64,000 nucleotides of DNA, taken from the NCBI RefSeq assembly GCF_902706185.1, contig NZ_CACSJM010000004.1, forward strand, positions 28,665 to 92,664. Direction: 5' to 3'. The position numbers were made by a program, and so were the translations under genes. A model generated the notes under the pieces. That model did not search any database. It worked only from the letters and a program-made list of their open reading frames with translations, and was not told where the DNA came from. Source of the stretch: Roseomonas sp. 18066 (GTDB lineage: Bacteria > Pseudomonadota > Alphaproteobacteria > Acetobacterales > Acetobacteraceae). The first letter of the stretch is position 1, and every line of letters begins with the position of its first letter. Below, piece by piece: positions 52,858 to 61,255 of this stretch.

Positions 52858-53835
52858 GTGCACCGATTGACGCGCCGCCTCGCGCTGGCCCTGCCAGCAG
52901 GCGGGCTTTTAGCAGCGACCCGCCGGAGCGCCCGGGCACAGGCCCCCTGGCCCGCCAAGCCAGTCACCGTCATCATCCCCTTCGGCCCGAGCGGCGGCGC
53001 CGACGTCGTGGGCCGCCTGGTCTTCGCACAAGCTGGTGCCGCCGACGGGCCTGGCTTCGTCATCGAGAACCGCGCTGGGGCTGGCGGCAATATCGGTGTC
53101 GAGGCGCTGTCCCGTGCCGCCCCGGATGGCTACACCCTGGGCACCATCGCCATCAGCACCCATGGCGTGAACCCGACGCTGTACCGGCGCCTCCCTTTCG
53201 ACCCCGTCGCCGACTTCACGCCGATCGCCCTGCTGTCGCTGCAGCCGGTCGTGGTCGCGGTGCGGGCGGAATCGCCGATCCAGGACCTGGCCGGGCTGGC
53301 ACAGTGGAAGCAGGGCGAGCTCACCTACGCCTCGGCGGGCAACGGCACCTCGGGCCATATGGCGGGGGAGCTGCTGCGGCTGCGCACGGGCCTGCCGCTG
53401 CTGCACGTCCCCTATCGCGGTAGCGGCCCGGCCTGGACCGACACGCTCGGCGGCCGCGTCGATCTGGTGATCGACAATGTCCAAGCCGGGCTGCCGCACC
53501 ATGCCGCGAAGCGGATGCGCATTCTCGGCGTCAGTTCGGCAGCCCGCATCGAGGTGCTGCCAGAGGTCCCGACCATCGCCTCGGTCGTGCCCGACTACGT
53601 GGTGAATTCCTGGAACGGGCTGGCGGGCCCGGCTGGGCTCCCGCCGCCCATCCGCGACCGGATGAACGGGCTGGTGCGGCAGTGGCTCGGCCAGCCCGCG
53701 CTGCAGGCGCGTTTCCGCGATCTCGGGATTGGTGTCCCGGCCGACACCAGCCCTGAATTCCTCGCCGACTTCATCAAGAAGGAAATCGCGCTATGGGCTC
53801 CGGTGGTCCGGCAATCCGGTATGCAGCCTGACTGA
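52858..53835 (+). CDS. TTT (Bug-type) periplasmic binding protein
   Basis: Protein of 325 aa from a GTG at 52858. The signal peptide carries twin arginines (LTRRLALALPAGG) and ends near ARAQ. Mature start WPAKPVTVIIPFGPSGGADV, then VIENRAGAGGNIGVEAL, DGYTLGTIA and LHVPYRGSGPAWTDTLGG. Ligand unknown. First gene of the second catabolic operon; its stop overlaps the CoA-transferase start. It is about as different from the first binding protein as usual for separate ligands. Confidence 0.92.
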   Translation: MHRLTRRLALALPAGGLLAATRRSARAQAPWPAKPVTVIIPFGPSGGADVVGRLVFAQAGAADGPGFVIENRAGAGGNIGVEALSRAAPDGYTLGTIAISTHGVNPTLYRRLPFDPVADFTPIALLSLQPVVVAVRAESPIQDLAGLAQWKQGELTYASAGNGTSGHMAGELLRLRTGLPLLHVPYRGSGPAWTDTLGGRVDLVIDNVQAGLPHHAAKRMRILGVSSAARIEVLPEVPTIASVVPDYVVNSWNGLAGPAGLPPPIRDRMNGLVRQWLGQPALQARFRDLGIGVPADTSPEFLADFIKKEIALWAPVVRQSGMQPD

Positions 53836-55277
53836 TGGACGGCTCCCCTCCCCGCCAGGTCCGCGCCTTCGACGCGCTGATGGCGATCCGCGGCGGCCCG
53901 GCGCTGCCCGCGGCCGAGGTCTCGATCGACGGCGCCGACCCCTTCTTCCGCACCCCCTTCAAGGCGGGCGAGGTCGCCGCGGCGGCCATCGCGGCCTGCG
54001 GCGTCGCCGCCAACGACCTCTGGGCGCTGCGCGGTCATGCCCGGCAGCGGATCGAGGTCCGGGTGCCGGAGGCGGCCGCCACCCTGCGCACGGTGGACTA
54101 CACCCGGGCGCGGGGCGCTGATGGGCAGCACCGCCATGTGCCGATCCCGCAGGCCATGGCGCAGATGCTGCGCGTCACCCAGCCCTGGCCTACCCGCGAC
54201 GGGCGCTGGTTCCTGCCGCATCTCAACCTGCCGCAGCTCAGCGCCCGCGTGCTCGGCGTGCTGGCCTGCGAGAACACGCCGGAGGCCGTCAGCGCCGCCG
54301 TGGCGGGCTGGGAGGGCGAGGCGCTGGAAGAAGCCGTCGCCGCGGCCGGGGCCTGCGGCGGGCTGATCCGCAGCGCCGAGGAATGGCGTGCCCATCCCCA
54401 GGGCGCCTACCTGGCAGGCAGGCCGGTCGTCGAGATCGACCGGCTCGGCGCTTCGCCGCCGGAACCCCTGCCCGCTGGCCCCCGCCCGCTCGCAGGCATC
54501 CGCGTGCTGGACCTGACGCGTATCCTGGCCGGGCCGGTGGGCAGTCGCGGCCTCGCCGAGCAGGGCGCCGACGTGCTGATGGTGACCAGCCCAGACCTGC
54601 CGCAAACGCCGGAGCATGTCCGAGACACCAGCCATGGCAAGCGCAGCTGCTTCCTGGATCTGAAGACCCCCAGCGGCGCCGCGCGCTTCGCCGAGCTGGT
54701 CCGCGAGGCCGATGTCGTGGTCGACGGCTACCGTCCCGGCGCCCTGGCGCGGCTCGGCTTCGGCGCGGCCGCGCTGGCCCGGCTGCGGCCCGGCCTCGTC
54801 CACCTGTCCGTCAGCTGCTTCGGCTCTGGCGGCCCATTCGCCGATCGCGCCGGATGGGAGCAGGTCGCCCAGGCGGTGACCGGCCTCTGCGAGGCCCAGG
54901 GCCGCCTGACCGGGGCTGGCCAGCCGAAGCTGATCTTCGCGCCGGTCTGTGACTACACCACCGGCTATCTCGCCGCCTACGGCGTCATGCTCGCTTTGGC
55001 GCGACGTGCCCGAGAGGGTGGCAGCCAGTCGGTCAAGGTTTCCCTCTGCCAGTCGGCCATGCTGCTGCAGCGCCAGGGCCTGGTCACTGGCTTCGAGAAA
55101 GCGCCCGAGGTGCTGACCGAGGCGCAGTTTGCCCCGCTGCAGGTTCGGGAAGACGGCATCCATGGCGACCTGCTGACGCTCGGCCCGGTGCTGCGGATGT
55201 CGCAGACGCCGCCGCGCTGGGACCGGCCGACGCCGGAGCTGGGCAGCAACCGTCCGGAATGGCTGGGACGCTCATGA
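53835..55277 (+). CDS. Class III (CaiB/BaiF) CoA-transferase family protein
   Basis: Protein of 480 aa. The first roughly 215 residues are a diverged half. The second half has the family core: LAGIRVLDLTRILAGPVGSR, GADVLMVTSPDLP, GKRSCFLDLKTPSGAARFAE and VVVDGYRPGALARLGFG, then LSVSCFGSGGPFADRAGWEQ. Such proteins move CoA between carboxylic acids through an Asp-acyl intermediate. Overlaps the TTT gene by 1 bp. It probably activates the imported acid in this operon, complementing the ligase of the first operon. Confidence 0.88.
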   Translation: MDGSPPRQVRAFDALMAIRGGPALPAAEVSIDGADPFFRTPFKAGEVAAAAIAACGVAANDLWALRGHARQRIEVRVPEAAATLRTVDYTRARGADGQHRHVPIPQAMAQMLRVTQPWPTRDGRWFLPHLNLPQLSARVLGVLACENTPEAVSAAVAGWEGEALEEAVAAAGACGGLIRSAEEWRAHPQGAYLAGRPVVEIDRLGASPPEPLPAGPRPLAGIRVLDLTRILAGPVGSRGLAEQGADVLMVTSPDLPQTPEHVRDTSHGKRSCFLDLKTPSGAARFAELVREADVVVDGYRPGALARLGFGAAALARLRPGLVHLSVSCFGSGGPFADRAGWEQVAQAVTGLCEAQGRLTGAGQPKLIFAPVCDYTTGYLAAYGVMLALARRAREGGSQSVKVSLCQSAMLLQRQGLVTGFEKAPEVLTEAQFAPLQVREDGIHGDLLTLGPVLRMSQTPPRWDRPTPELGSNRPEWLGRS

Positions 55278-55293
55278 CAGGGAGGAAGCAAGA

Positions 55294-56275
55294 ATGACGA
55301 TGTCACGGCGCGACTGGCTTCGCCTCGGGCTGGCGCAGGCCTGCAGCGGCTTGGCTGCCCTGCCCGCTCTGGCGACGGAAGCGAGTTTCCCTTCGCGCCC
55401 GATCAGGGTGGTCGTGCCCTTCGCCGCGGGCGGCGGCACGGATGTCGTCGGGCGCGAGCTCGCCCAGCTGATGTCGACCGAGCTCGGCCAGCCGCTGGTC
55501 ATCGACAACCGCGCGGGTGGCGGCACGGTGCCGGGCTCCGACCTGGTCGCCAAGGCGCCGCCGGATGGCTACACGCTGCTGCTGACCACCTCGGCGCTGG
55601 CCATCAACGCGTCGCTGGTCAAAGGCCTGCCCTACGACACGCTGCGCGACCTCACCGGGGTGGCGCGGATCTGCCACGGGCCGAATGTCATCGTCGTCCG
55701 CCCTGACAGCCCGCACCGCTCGGTCGCCGACATCATCCGGGACGCCAAGGCGGCGCCAGGCGCGCTGTCCTACGGATCCTCCGGCAATGGCTCGGCCGTG
55801 CATCTGGCGGCGGAGCTGTTCAAGCTGACCGCAGGGCTCGACATCATCCACGTGCCCTATCGCGGCGCGGGCCCGGCCTATACCGACCTGCTGGGTGGCA
55901 GGCTCGACATGGTCTTCGCGACCGCGGGCGGGGTCGCCAATCTCGTGAAGTCGAACCGGCTGCGGGCGGTAGCCCTCACCTCGCCGCAGCGAAGCGGCCT
56001 ATGAAGGGGTGCCGACGGTCGCCGAGACCTTGCCGGGCTACGAGGCCGAGGTCTGGTATGCCGCCTTCGCCCCGGCCGCGACGCCCGCGCCGGTGCTGGC
56101 ACGGCTGCAGGCGGCGTTGCAGCGCGCCGCAGCCACCCCCGGCTATCAGGCGCGGCTGACCGGCGAGGGGCTGACGGTCGCCGTCTCGAACCCGGCCGAA
56201 ATGACGGAATTTCTCAGGACCGAGGAAGCTCGCTGGCGTCGCGTCGTCACCGACGGGCGGATCGTGTCCGACTGA
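55294..56275 (+). pseudogene. TTT (Bug-type) periplasmic binding protein, frameshifted
   Basis: The frame from 55294 has a Tat-type signal (SRRDWLRLGLAQ), the mature start FPSRPIRVVVPFAAGGGTDV, then VIDNRAGGGTVPGSDLVA and IHVPYRGAGPAYTDLLGG. It stops at 56004. The remainder (EGVPTVAETLPGYEAEVWYA and the C-terminal helix) follows in another frame to 56275. One base appears missing near 55990 in AGCGAAGCGGCC. All family blocks are otherwise intact and co-linear, so this is either a recent mutation or a sequencing error. Third TTT binding protein in the window. Confidence 0.85.
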
Positions 56276-56310
56276 TGTCCTGGTCAGGATCGCAAGAAAG
56301 GAAGACCCGC

Positions 56311-57111
56311 ATGAGCAAGGGCCGCCTCGAGGGGAAAGTCGCCATCATCGTCGGCGCGGGCCAGCAGCCCGGCGAGACGCTGGGCAATGGCCGTGCCGTC
56401 GCCGAGCGCTTCGCCGAGGAGGGCGCCGCGCTGCTGCTGGTCGACATCAATGCCGATTGGGCGGCGGCGACGCAGGCGGCCGTGGCGGCGCATGGCCATC
56501 CCTCGGCGGTGCTGCAAGCCGACATCACCCGGGAGGATGACTGCGCCGCGATTGCCCGCGCCTGCATCCAGCATTACGGGCGGATCGACATCCTGCACAA
56601 CAACGTCGGCCGGTCCCGCGGCGACCGGAAGACCGCCGAGATGGATGCGGCGATGTGGGACGAAATCATGGCCATGAACCTCAAGGGCATGTTCATGACC
56701 TGCAAACACGTGCTGCCGCAGATGGTCGCGCAGCGTTCCGGCTGCATCGTCAACGTCTCCTCCACCGCGTCGCTCTCGGCGCGCCCGACGGTCGCGTACA
56801 AGACCAGCAAGGGCGCGGTGAACACCCTGACCCAGCACATCGCAATGGAGAACGCCGCGCACGGCATCCGCGCCAATGTCATCCTGCCCGGGCTGATCGA
56901 CACGCCCATGGCGATCGAGCGCCGTGCCCAGGAACGCGGCGTGCCGCGCGAGGTCGTCCGGGCCGAGCGCGAAGCGCTGGTGCCGATGCGGCGCATGGGC
57001 ACCGCCCAGGACGTCGCCAACGCCGCGCTGTTCCTCGCCTCGGACGAGGCCCGCTACATCACCGGCGTCATCTTGCCGGTTGATGGCGGGCTGCTGGAGA
57101 AGCGCGGCTGA
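56311..57111 (+). CDS. SDR-family NAD(P)-dependent oxidoreductase
   Basis: Protein of 266 aa with an AAGGAAG ribosome-binding site before the ATG at 56311. Rossmann glycine motif AIIVGAGQQPGETLGNGRAV, structural ILHNNVGRSRG, catalytic Ser in NVSSTASLSA, and Tyr-Lys in VAYKTSKGAV. The C-terminus ends VILPVDGGLLEKRG. Classical short-chain dehydrogenase; alcohol/ketone substrate unknown. Last gene of the second catabolic operon. Confidence 0.92.
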   Translation: MSKGRLEGKVAIIVGAGQQPGETLGNGRAVAERFAEEGAALLLVDINADWAAATQAAVAAHGHPSAVLQADITREDDCAAIARACIQHYGRIDILHNNVGRSRGDRKTAEMDAAMWDEIMAMNLKGMFMTCKHVLPQMVAQRSGCIVNVSSTASLSARPTVAYKTSKGAVNTLTQHIAMENAAHGIRANVILPGLIDTPMAIERRAQERGVPREVVRAEREALVPMRRMGTAQDVANAALFLASDEARYITGVILPVDGGLLEKRG

Positions 57112-57251
57112 ACCAGCGTCAACCGAGTGGCTTCGAAGGTCGCTGCGCGGCAGCGAGCGTCGGCATCTGCGGTAGGCGCCATGGCAGCGAGGTATCTTAG
57201 CCTTGGACAGAGGAAGCGGGTGCGTCTCGCCACGGCCGCTGCGTTCTGAGA

Positions 57252-57530
57252 ATGAGGTCACCTGCACCAAACACGGACCTGGAGCACCTGCTCAAATGCT
57301 ACGGCAAGGAGAAAATCATCTGCGTAGGCCTGTCGCCAAAACCTGCTTAGCGGCGACGGCGGGCGTCGGCATGCTTCCACATCACCCGCGTGCATGACGG
57401 AACCGCGGCTGACTGGCCCGAGGCCTACCACGTAGCGCTCATGATCGACGGCCTAACCTACGCGCACAAGATCCTGACAGCCGAGGAACTGGTGACCGCC
57501 ATCAGGGCGTCGGCGCCCGCCAGCGCCTGA
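57252..57530 (+). pseudogene. Small hypothetical reading frame with an in-frame TAG
   Basis: The frame from the ATG at 57252 reads NTDLEHLLKCYGKEKIICVG and LSPKPA, then TAG at 57348-57350. It continues in the same frame as ACFHITRVHDGTAADWPEAY, HVALMIDGLTYAHKILTAEE and a helical tail, stopping at 57530, just before a hairpin terminator. Both halves look protein-like. Without the stop it would be about 92 aa. A GTG at 57390 could start a 46-aa product alone. Family not recognised; likely a nonsense-inactivated gene. Confidence 0.4.
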
Positions 57531-57542
57531 AGCTCGTCGCCT

Positions 57543-57577
57543 GCCATTGGCGGCGCCGATCTGGCGCAGCCAATGGC
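57543..57577 (+). terminator. Strong hairpin, probable Rho-independent terminator
   Basis: GCCATTGGCGGCGCC (57543-57557) and GGCGCAGCCAATGGC (57563-57577) pair over 15 bp with one mismatch around a GATCT loop. CTCTTTGCTC follows on the plus strand. The T-tract is short, but the hairpin is strong and placed 12 bp after the stop at 57530. Confidence 0.6.
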
Positions 57578-57706
57578 CTCTTTGCTCGTCATTGGGTTAG
57601 AAAATGTGAACTAAAATCTGCGGCAGGAGACGCACAGTTCCTTCTCGAGACTTCTGTACTTGGAATGCCGCAACCCTGTTACAGGCCGCTGTGAAGCGCC
57701 TAATGC

Positions 57707-58687
57707 TCAAGCCTTCGACCTTCTCGCCTTTCCGGTAGTTCCGCCCGCCAGGCCAGCTCCATTTGGAAGCGACGCGCCACCTAATGGCTTGGCCTTCTGG
57801 CGTCCAACGTTCCTTGTGGAAGCCGCATCCGAAGCGGACACACCAGCGTCGCTCAGACTGCTCAGCACCTCGACCGGCGGCTCCGTAGCCTCTGGCATCG
57901 GAAACTTCTGTTCCCACGGCTGCCAAGTATTTAATGGAGGACAGATTGTCTCCAAAGGACCGCCTTTCTTTCTCTCAATGAGGATGGTTGCCGCCACGAG
58001 CAGGGCATCCTCCGCACTGCGCAAGGTGCAATCTTGCACCTTCCTGTTTTTAACAGGGCGTTCCTCAACAAGGCGCCAGCTGACAATCTGGGGCGCCACC
58101 TTCAAGCCAGTCTTGTTGCCGTCCTGGAGAACGTTCCCCGCCGCATCAGTGCTGAAGACCGCATTAGCCAGGAGGATCGTTCCCTGCTTTGGTCCTTTTG
58201 GAGGCTTCGAAGCGGCACGATGGTTGTTCACTTCAAGCACGTAGGCCTTCGAGCGAGCCTCGAGGTACTCCAACTCCGGTGCAAATCTGGGCTCGAGACG
58301 TCGAATCGCGTCCAACGTCAGCTTCCTGCTCCCCCAAAACATCCAGCCTAGATGATGGTGATCCCCCAGTCGCTCCAGTGCCCAAATGGCAGATCGCAGT
58401 GCTCCAACCAGGGACCTGGTCTCTTCTTCCAGGCGCTCTCGATATTTCGCGGTCCGCTTCGCGGTGCTGGCCGCCCCGACTGACGGATCACTTGGCGGCC
58501 GCCCTCTCCGCCTGGGCGCGCTTTCCTGCAAAGTCGATGACTTCTTGGCGCAAGGTGCCACCTTGGCCGAAGCACCACTGAAGCCCTCGACTTCAGCAGA
58601 TTTCGTGGCGTCACAGATTTCAAGGGCTTGGCCCTTTCGGGTTCGGCCTCCCTTGTAGCTGTCCCGTGAGGAGCGGCTCGACGACAT
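57707..58687 (-). CDS. Unknown 326-aa protein with AT-hook-like motif, preceded by a palindrome array
   Basis: Base composition is clearly less GC-rich than the neighbours. The N-terminal 60 residues are Ser/Lys-rich and probably disordered. RRRGRPPSD at about 59-67 resembles an AT-hook. A helical region follows (TAKRTAKYRERLEEETRSLV), then an aromatic segment HHHLGWMFWGSRKLTLDAIR and a mixed alpha/beta region (KQGTILLANAVFSTDAAGNV). The last 60 residues are Pro/Ala-rich. I recognise no family. Five near-identical palindromes lie 22-222 bp upstream of the start codon, and a degenerate sixth (58603-58616) lies inside its coding region. It may bind them itself: an autoregulator, plasmid-type replication protein or nucleoid protein are all possible. 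Confidence 0.6.
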   Translation of the reverse strand: MSSSRSSRDSYKGGRTRKGQALEICDATKSAEVEGFSGASAKVAPCAKKSSTLQESAPRRRGRPPSDPSVGAASTAKRTAKYRERLEEETRSLVGALRSAIWALERLGDHHHLGWMFWGSRKLTLDAIRRLEPRFAPELEYLEARSKAYVLEVNNHRAASKPPKGPKQGTILLANAVFSTDAAGNVLQDGNKTGLKVAPQIVSWRLVEERPVKNRKVQDCTLRSAEDALLVAATILIERKKGGPLETICPPLNTWQPWEQKFPMPEATEPPVEVLSSLSDAGVSASDAASTRNVGRQKAKPLGGASLPNGAGLAGGTTGKARRSKA

Positions 58688-58708
58688 AGCGTGCGACCTT
58701 CATCCATT

Positions 58709-58908
58709 TCGTGACGTCACGATAATCGAGTGAGTCGCTTGCTGTCGATCGTCCATTCGTGACGTCACGAAAATTTAGCTCTGCAAATTATCGACGGCCC
58801 GTTCGTGACGTCACGATATGCAACTGGCTTCCGCCGAAAGAGATGTTTCCGTGACGTCACATTAATTAGCCGACGCAGGTAGTCGGTACGCTTTTCGTGA
58901 CGTCACGA
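58709..58908. repeat. Array of five evenly spaced 14-bp palindromes (TCGTGACGTCACGA)
   Basis: Copies at 58709-58722, 58757-58770, 58803-58816, 58849-58862 (CCGTGACGTCACAT, degenerate at both ends) and 58895-58908. Start-to-start spacing is 48, 46, 46 and 46 bp. The core GTGACGTCAC is identical in all five; flanks favour TT before and A after. The 32-34 bp between copies share no sequence. It sits immediately upstream of the gene at 57707-58687. Regular phasing suggests cooperative binding of a dimeric protein: operator, iteron-type origin or partition site. Confidence 0.85.
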
Positions 58909-59139
58909 TACGTTGGCAACCTATGTGGCTGAAGGACCATCGAACACCGCTTGCCGGGGGTGCAGGAGAGCAGCCCAGCCGGATTACTGGAGCAGGCTAC
59001 GCATGGGATGGCTTCACCGATGGTGAAGTCTGTGGGGCGGATGCCGGGTCGCAGGGCGGCCCGCCTTGTGACACCGCCCGTGGTCTGACTAGCGCCTGTC
59101 CAGTCAACTGAGCCGAGCATCGGGGCTGAGAGCGGTGGG

Positions 59140-59783
59140 TCACTCCGGATCCATTCGATTGCCCTTGGACACGATGAGCATCTGGTCGTCGGGCAACGGC
59201 CGCTGGAGCTCGCGGGCGATCTCCCACGGCGCCTCTACCCAGGTGTTCATCTCCTCCGGCGTGGTCAGCAGCACCGGCATTGCCTTCGCGTGGATGGCGC
59301 CGACAGTCTCATTCGGGTCGCAGGTCACGAAGCCGTAGAGCTCGTGCTCTCCCTCGACCGGGTGTGACTTGGGCCCACGCGTGCCGTTCCAGCGAGTCCA
59401 GATCCCCGCGAAGGCGAAGAGCGGCCGCTCTGGCGCCAGGCCAAACCACACTGGCGTCTTCTTGGGCTTCGTGTCCTCCCATTCCGGAAATGAGGTCACA
59501 GGCACCAGGCAGCGGTGCGCCGGGCCCAACCACCGGCGCCAGTGAGGGCTGCAGGTGTTCCGGATGTTCGTGACGGGGTGGCCGCCGTACTGCTCGGGTC
59601 CGGCATGCCCCAGCGCATCATGGTGAGCTCCCGCCCGCCGTCCTCGGCTTCGCGCACGATGGGCGCCATGCTGTCGGGGTAGATAGCGGGGAGTGGCGGG
59701 AGGTTTCCCGTGCGGTCATGGAGCGACCGGGTGAGCTCCAGGATGGCGCGCTGGTTGCTGGTCGTCGAGTAGAGGTTGCACAA
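59140..59783 (-). pseudogene. SRAP/YedK-HMCES family protein gene, TTG start and frameshift
   Basis: The start is TTG at 59783, ten bases after GGAGG. It places Cys at position 2 (CNLYSTTSNQRAILELTR), which is the catalytic residue in this family after Met removal. The frame continues to MRWGMPDP, then one base is missing near 59605. The rest (GGHPVTNIRNT, AHRCLVPVTSFPEWEDTKPK, FAFAGIWTRWNG, CDPNETVGAIHAKAMPVLLT) follows in another frame to 59140. SRAP proteins cross-link to abasic sites in single-stranded DNA and protect them. The conserved His in IHAKAMPV is present. Apart from the frameshift the gene looks functional. Confidence 0.83.
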
Positions 59784-59873
59784 GACCGTTCTGCCTCCGC
59801 CGAGGCTCCAGCTGAACGCTGACGCCAATATTCACGCAATCGTCGATTACAGGGTGGGGGCTGCTCGGCCTAC

Positions 59874-60143
59874 CTAGCCGCCCGAAGCAGGCTTTCCAGC
59901 CGAATGGCACCGCTCCAGCCAGAGAGCGTGTGCGAGCCAAACGAACCCGGCTAAGCCTCCCGCTGTGGAGGCCGCGCCAGCTAGCCACATACCCACCACA
60001 ACCGCTGCTTTTCCGATAGTGGCTCCCGGATCCACGATACCCTCCAGCCAGCCTGCGGGCATCGGCTCGCCGCCGAAGACCGACAGCGCCGCCAGAGGCG
60101 CGGCGATGGCCGCCATCTTCAAGGTGTAGGTTGCCAGGCTCAT
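59874..60143 (-). CDS. Small membrane protein
   Basis: About 89 aa with two predicted membrane helices: YTLKMAAIAAPLAALSVFGG (about 5-24) and AAVVVGMWLAGAASTAGGLA with the following WLAHALW (about 45-75). The ATG at 60143 has a G-rich site upstream; a longer start at 60185 adds a basic leader. Function unknown. It converges on nothing and stands alone between SRAP and the next small gene. Confidence 0.5.
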   Translation of the reverse strand: MSLATYTLKMAAIAAPLAALSVFGGEPMPAGWLEGIVDPGATIGKAAVVVGMWLAGAASTAGGLAGFVWLAHALWLERCHSAGKPASGG

Positions 60144-60253
60144 CTTCTGCCCCCGCTTCTCGGCACCGAAACGTCCAGGCAGCATAAGAGGTTCACCGAA
60201 GCTTGCCAGAGCTCATGGCATCCAGGGTAGGCTTGTCCCGAGGAGGATTGCCC

Positions 60254-60574
60254 ATGCCGTCTTACCCTGTCGATCCGGCGATCCAGGCGGAGGCTCGCCG
60301 TCTTGCTTCGGAAGATCTCGACCGCAACCTTGGCGCCGTCGCCGAGATGCTGGCCGAGCGTGGCCATCATGGTCCCGATGGCAGGCCATATGCCGCACGC
60401 ACCGTGGCCAACTTGCTCGACGAGGAACTTGTCCGGAGGCGCGAGGACCGGCAGCGGGCGCTCAGGGCCGAGGCAGGTGCCGACTTCAGCCGCTGGCTTG
60501 CCCAGCATGGCCAAGAGTTTGTCGCGGGTGGTACGGATGCTTCCCTCCAGAAGGCAGCCTCGCCCGAGCGCTGA
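60254..60574 (+). CDS. Hypothetical protein with recombinase-like segment
   Basis: Protein of 106 aa, GAGGAGG before the ATG at 60254. Residues 20-60 read LASEDLDRNLGAVAEMLAER, then HHGPDGRPYAARTVANLLDE. This resembles the short helix-turn-helix segment found in the middle of large serine recombinases and phage-type proteins, but no catalytic part is present. The remaining part is a charged helix. It may be a stand-alone DNA-binding protein. Function unknown. Confidence 0.5.
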   Translation: MPSYPVDPAIQAEARRLASEDLDRNLGAVAEMLAERGHHGPDGRPYAARTVANLLDEELVRRREDRQRALRAEAGADFSRWLAQHGQEFVAGGTDASLQKAASPER

Positions 60575-60777
60575 TTTTCCGACCTCTGACGAGGCCCTTG
60601 TCTGGCGGAGTGACCATCCCGCCCTGCACGATCTCGTCGACGGACGACGGTCTGCCTGCAGAATGGGAAGCAAGGTAGGTCATCGCCATCCAATACAATG
60701 CCACCTGCGGATTGCCGCTTGACACCCCTCCGACAGATAATCTTGATACATCGCCCTCCAAGGCATAGGGTCCCGAC

Positions 60778-61200
60778 ATGCCAAAGGAACCCGCCCTGCG
60801 CGCTGTCCCCCGCCCCTCCCTGGACTTCACGGACCGGACTTACTGGGCCGGGACCATCAAGATGGCGCTGAGCCGGTTCTTTGTCCTCCAGGTGCTGCAC
60901 GATGGCCCCGCGCACGGCTACGACATCGCCCGTGCCGTCGAGCGGACCACGAATGGCTGCTGCTCGCCCTCCGAGGGCGCCCTGTACCCAACGCTTCGCG
61001 AGTTCGAGCAGGGCGGCTACCTGACATCCGCGCCGGAGGTCGTCTCCGGCCGCGAGCGCAAGGTCTACACGCTGACGGATAGGGGCCGCGATGCCTTCAA
61101 GGTCGGCCTGGAAGCTTGGATGGACGCCACGGCGGCCCTGACCGAGACCGACCGCGCCGCCGCCGCCCGCGACCAAGCCCAGCGCGCCTGCCGATGCTGA
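60778..61200 (+). CDS. PadR-family transcriptional regulator
   Basis: Protein of 140 aa. Winged helix about 28-115: MALSRFFVLQVLHDGPAHGY, DIARAVERTT, GALYPTLREFEQGGYLTS, then the wing ERKVYTLTDRGRDAF. Unusual Cys residues: a CC pair (NGCCSPSEG) between helices 2 and 3, and RACRC at the C-terminus. Together these could form a thiol site for arsenite or another soft metal. It is upstream of the ArsO-like and MFS genes on the same strand with a 55-bp gap. It probably represses this operon and is released by the metalloid; inference. Confidence 0.85.
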   Translation: MPKEPALRAVPRPSLDFTDRTYWAGTIKMALSRFFVLQVLHDGPAHGYDIARAVERTTNGCCSPSEGALYPTLREFEQGGYLTSAPEVVSGRERKVYTLTDRGRDAFKVGLEAWMDATAALTETDRAAAARDQAQRACRC

Positions 61201-61255
61201 CCGTTGGTTTGCCCACATGCATCGCCCACCGAGGCATAATGAAGGGGACTGACAG

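Noticed and set aside
36282..57350. Recoded TAG (amber read-through as a sense codon) in the genome
   Set aside because: Many intact genes in the window end in TAG without read-through products (for example 2049, 4106 and 43562), so isolated in-frame TAGs are better explained as mutations or errors.
58709..58908. CRISPR array
   Set aside because: Repeats are 14-bp palindromes, only five copies, with no cas genes; length and symmetry fit protein-binding operators or iterons.
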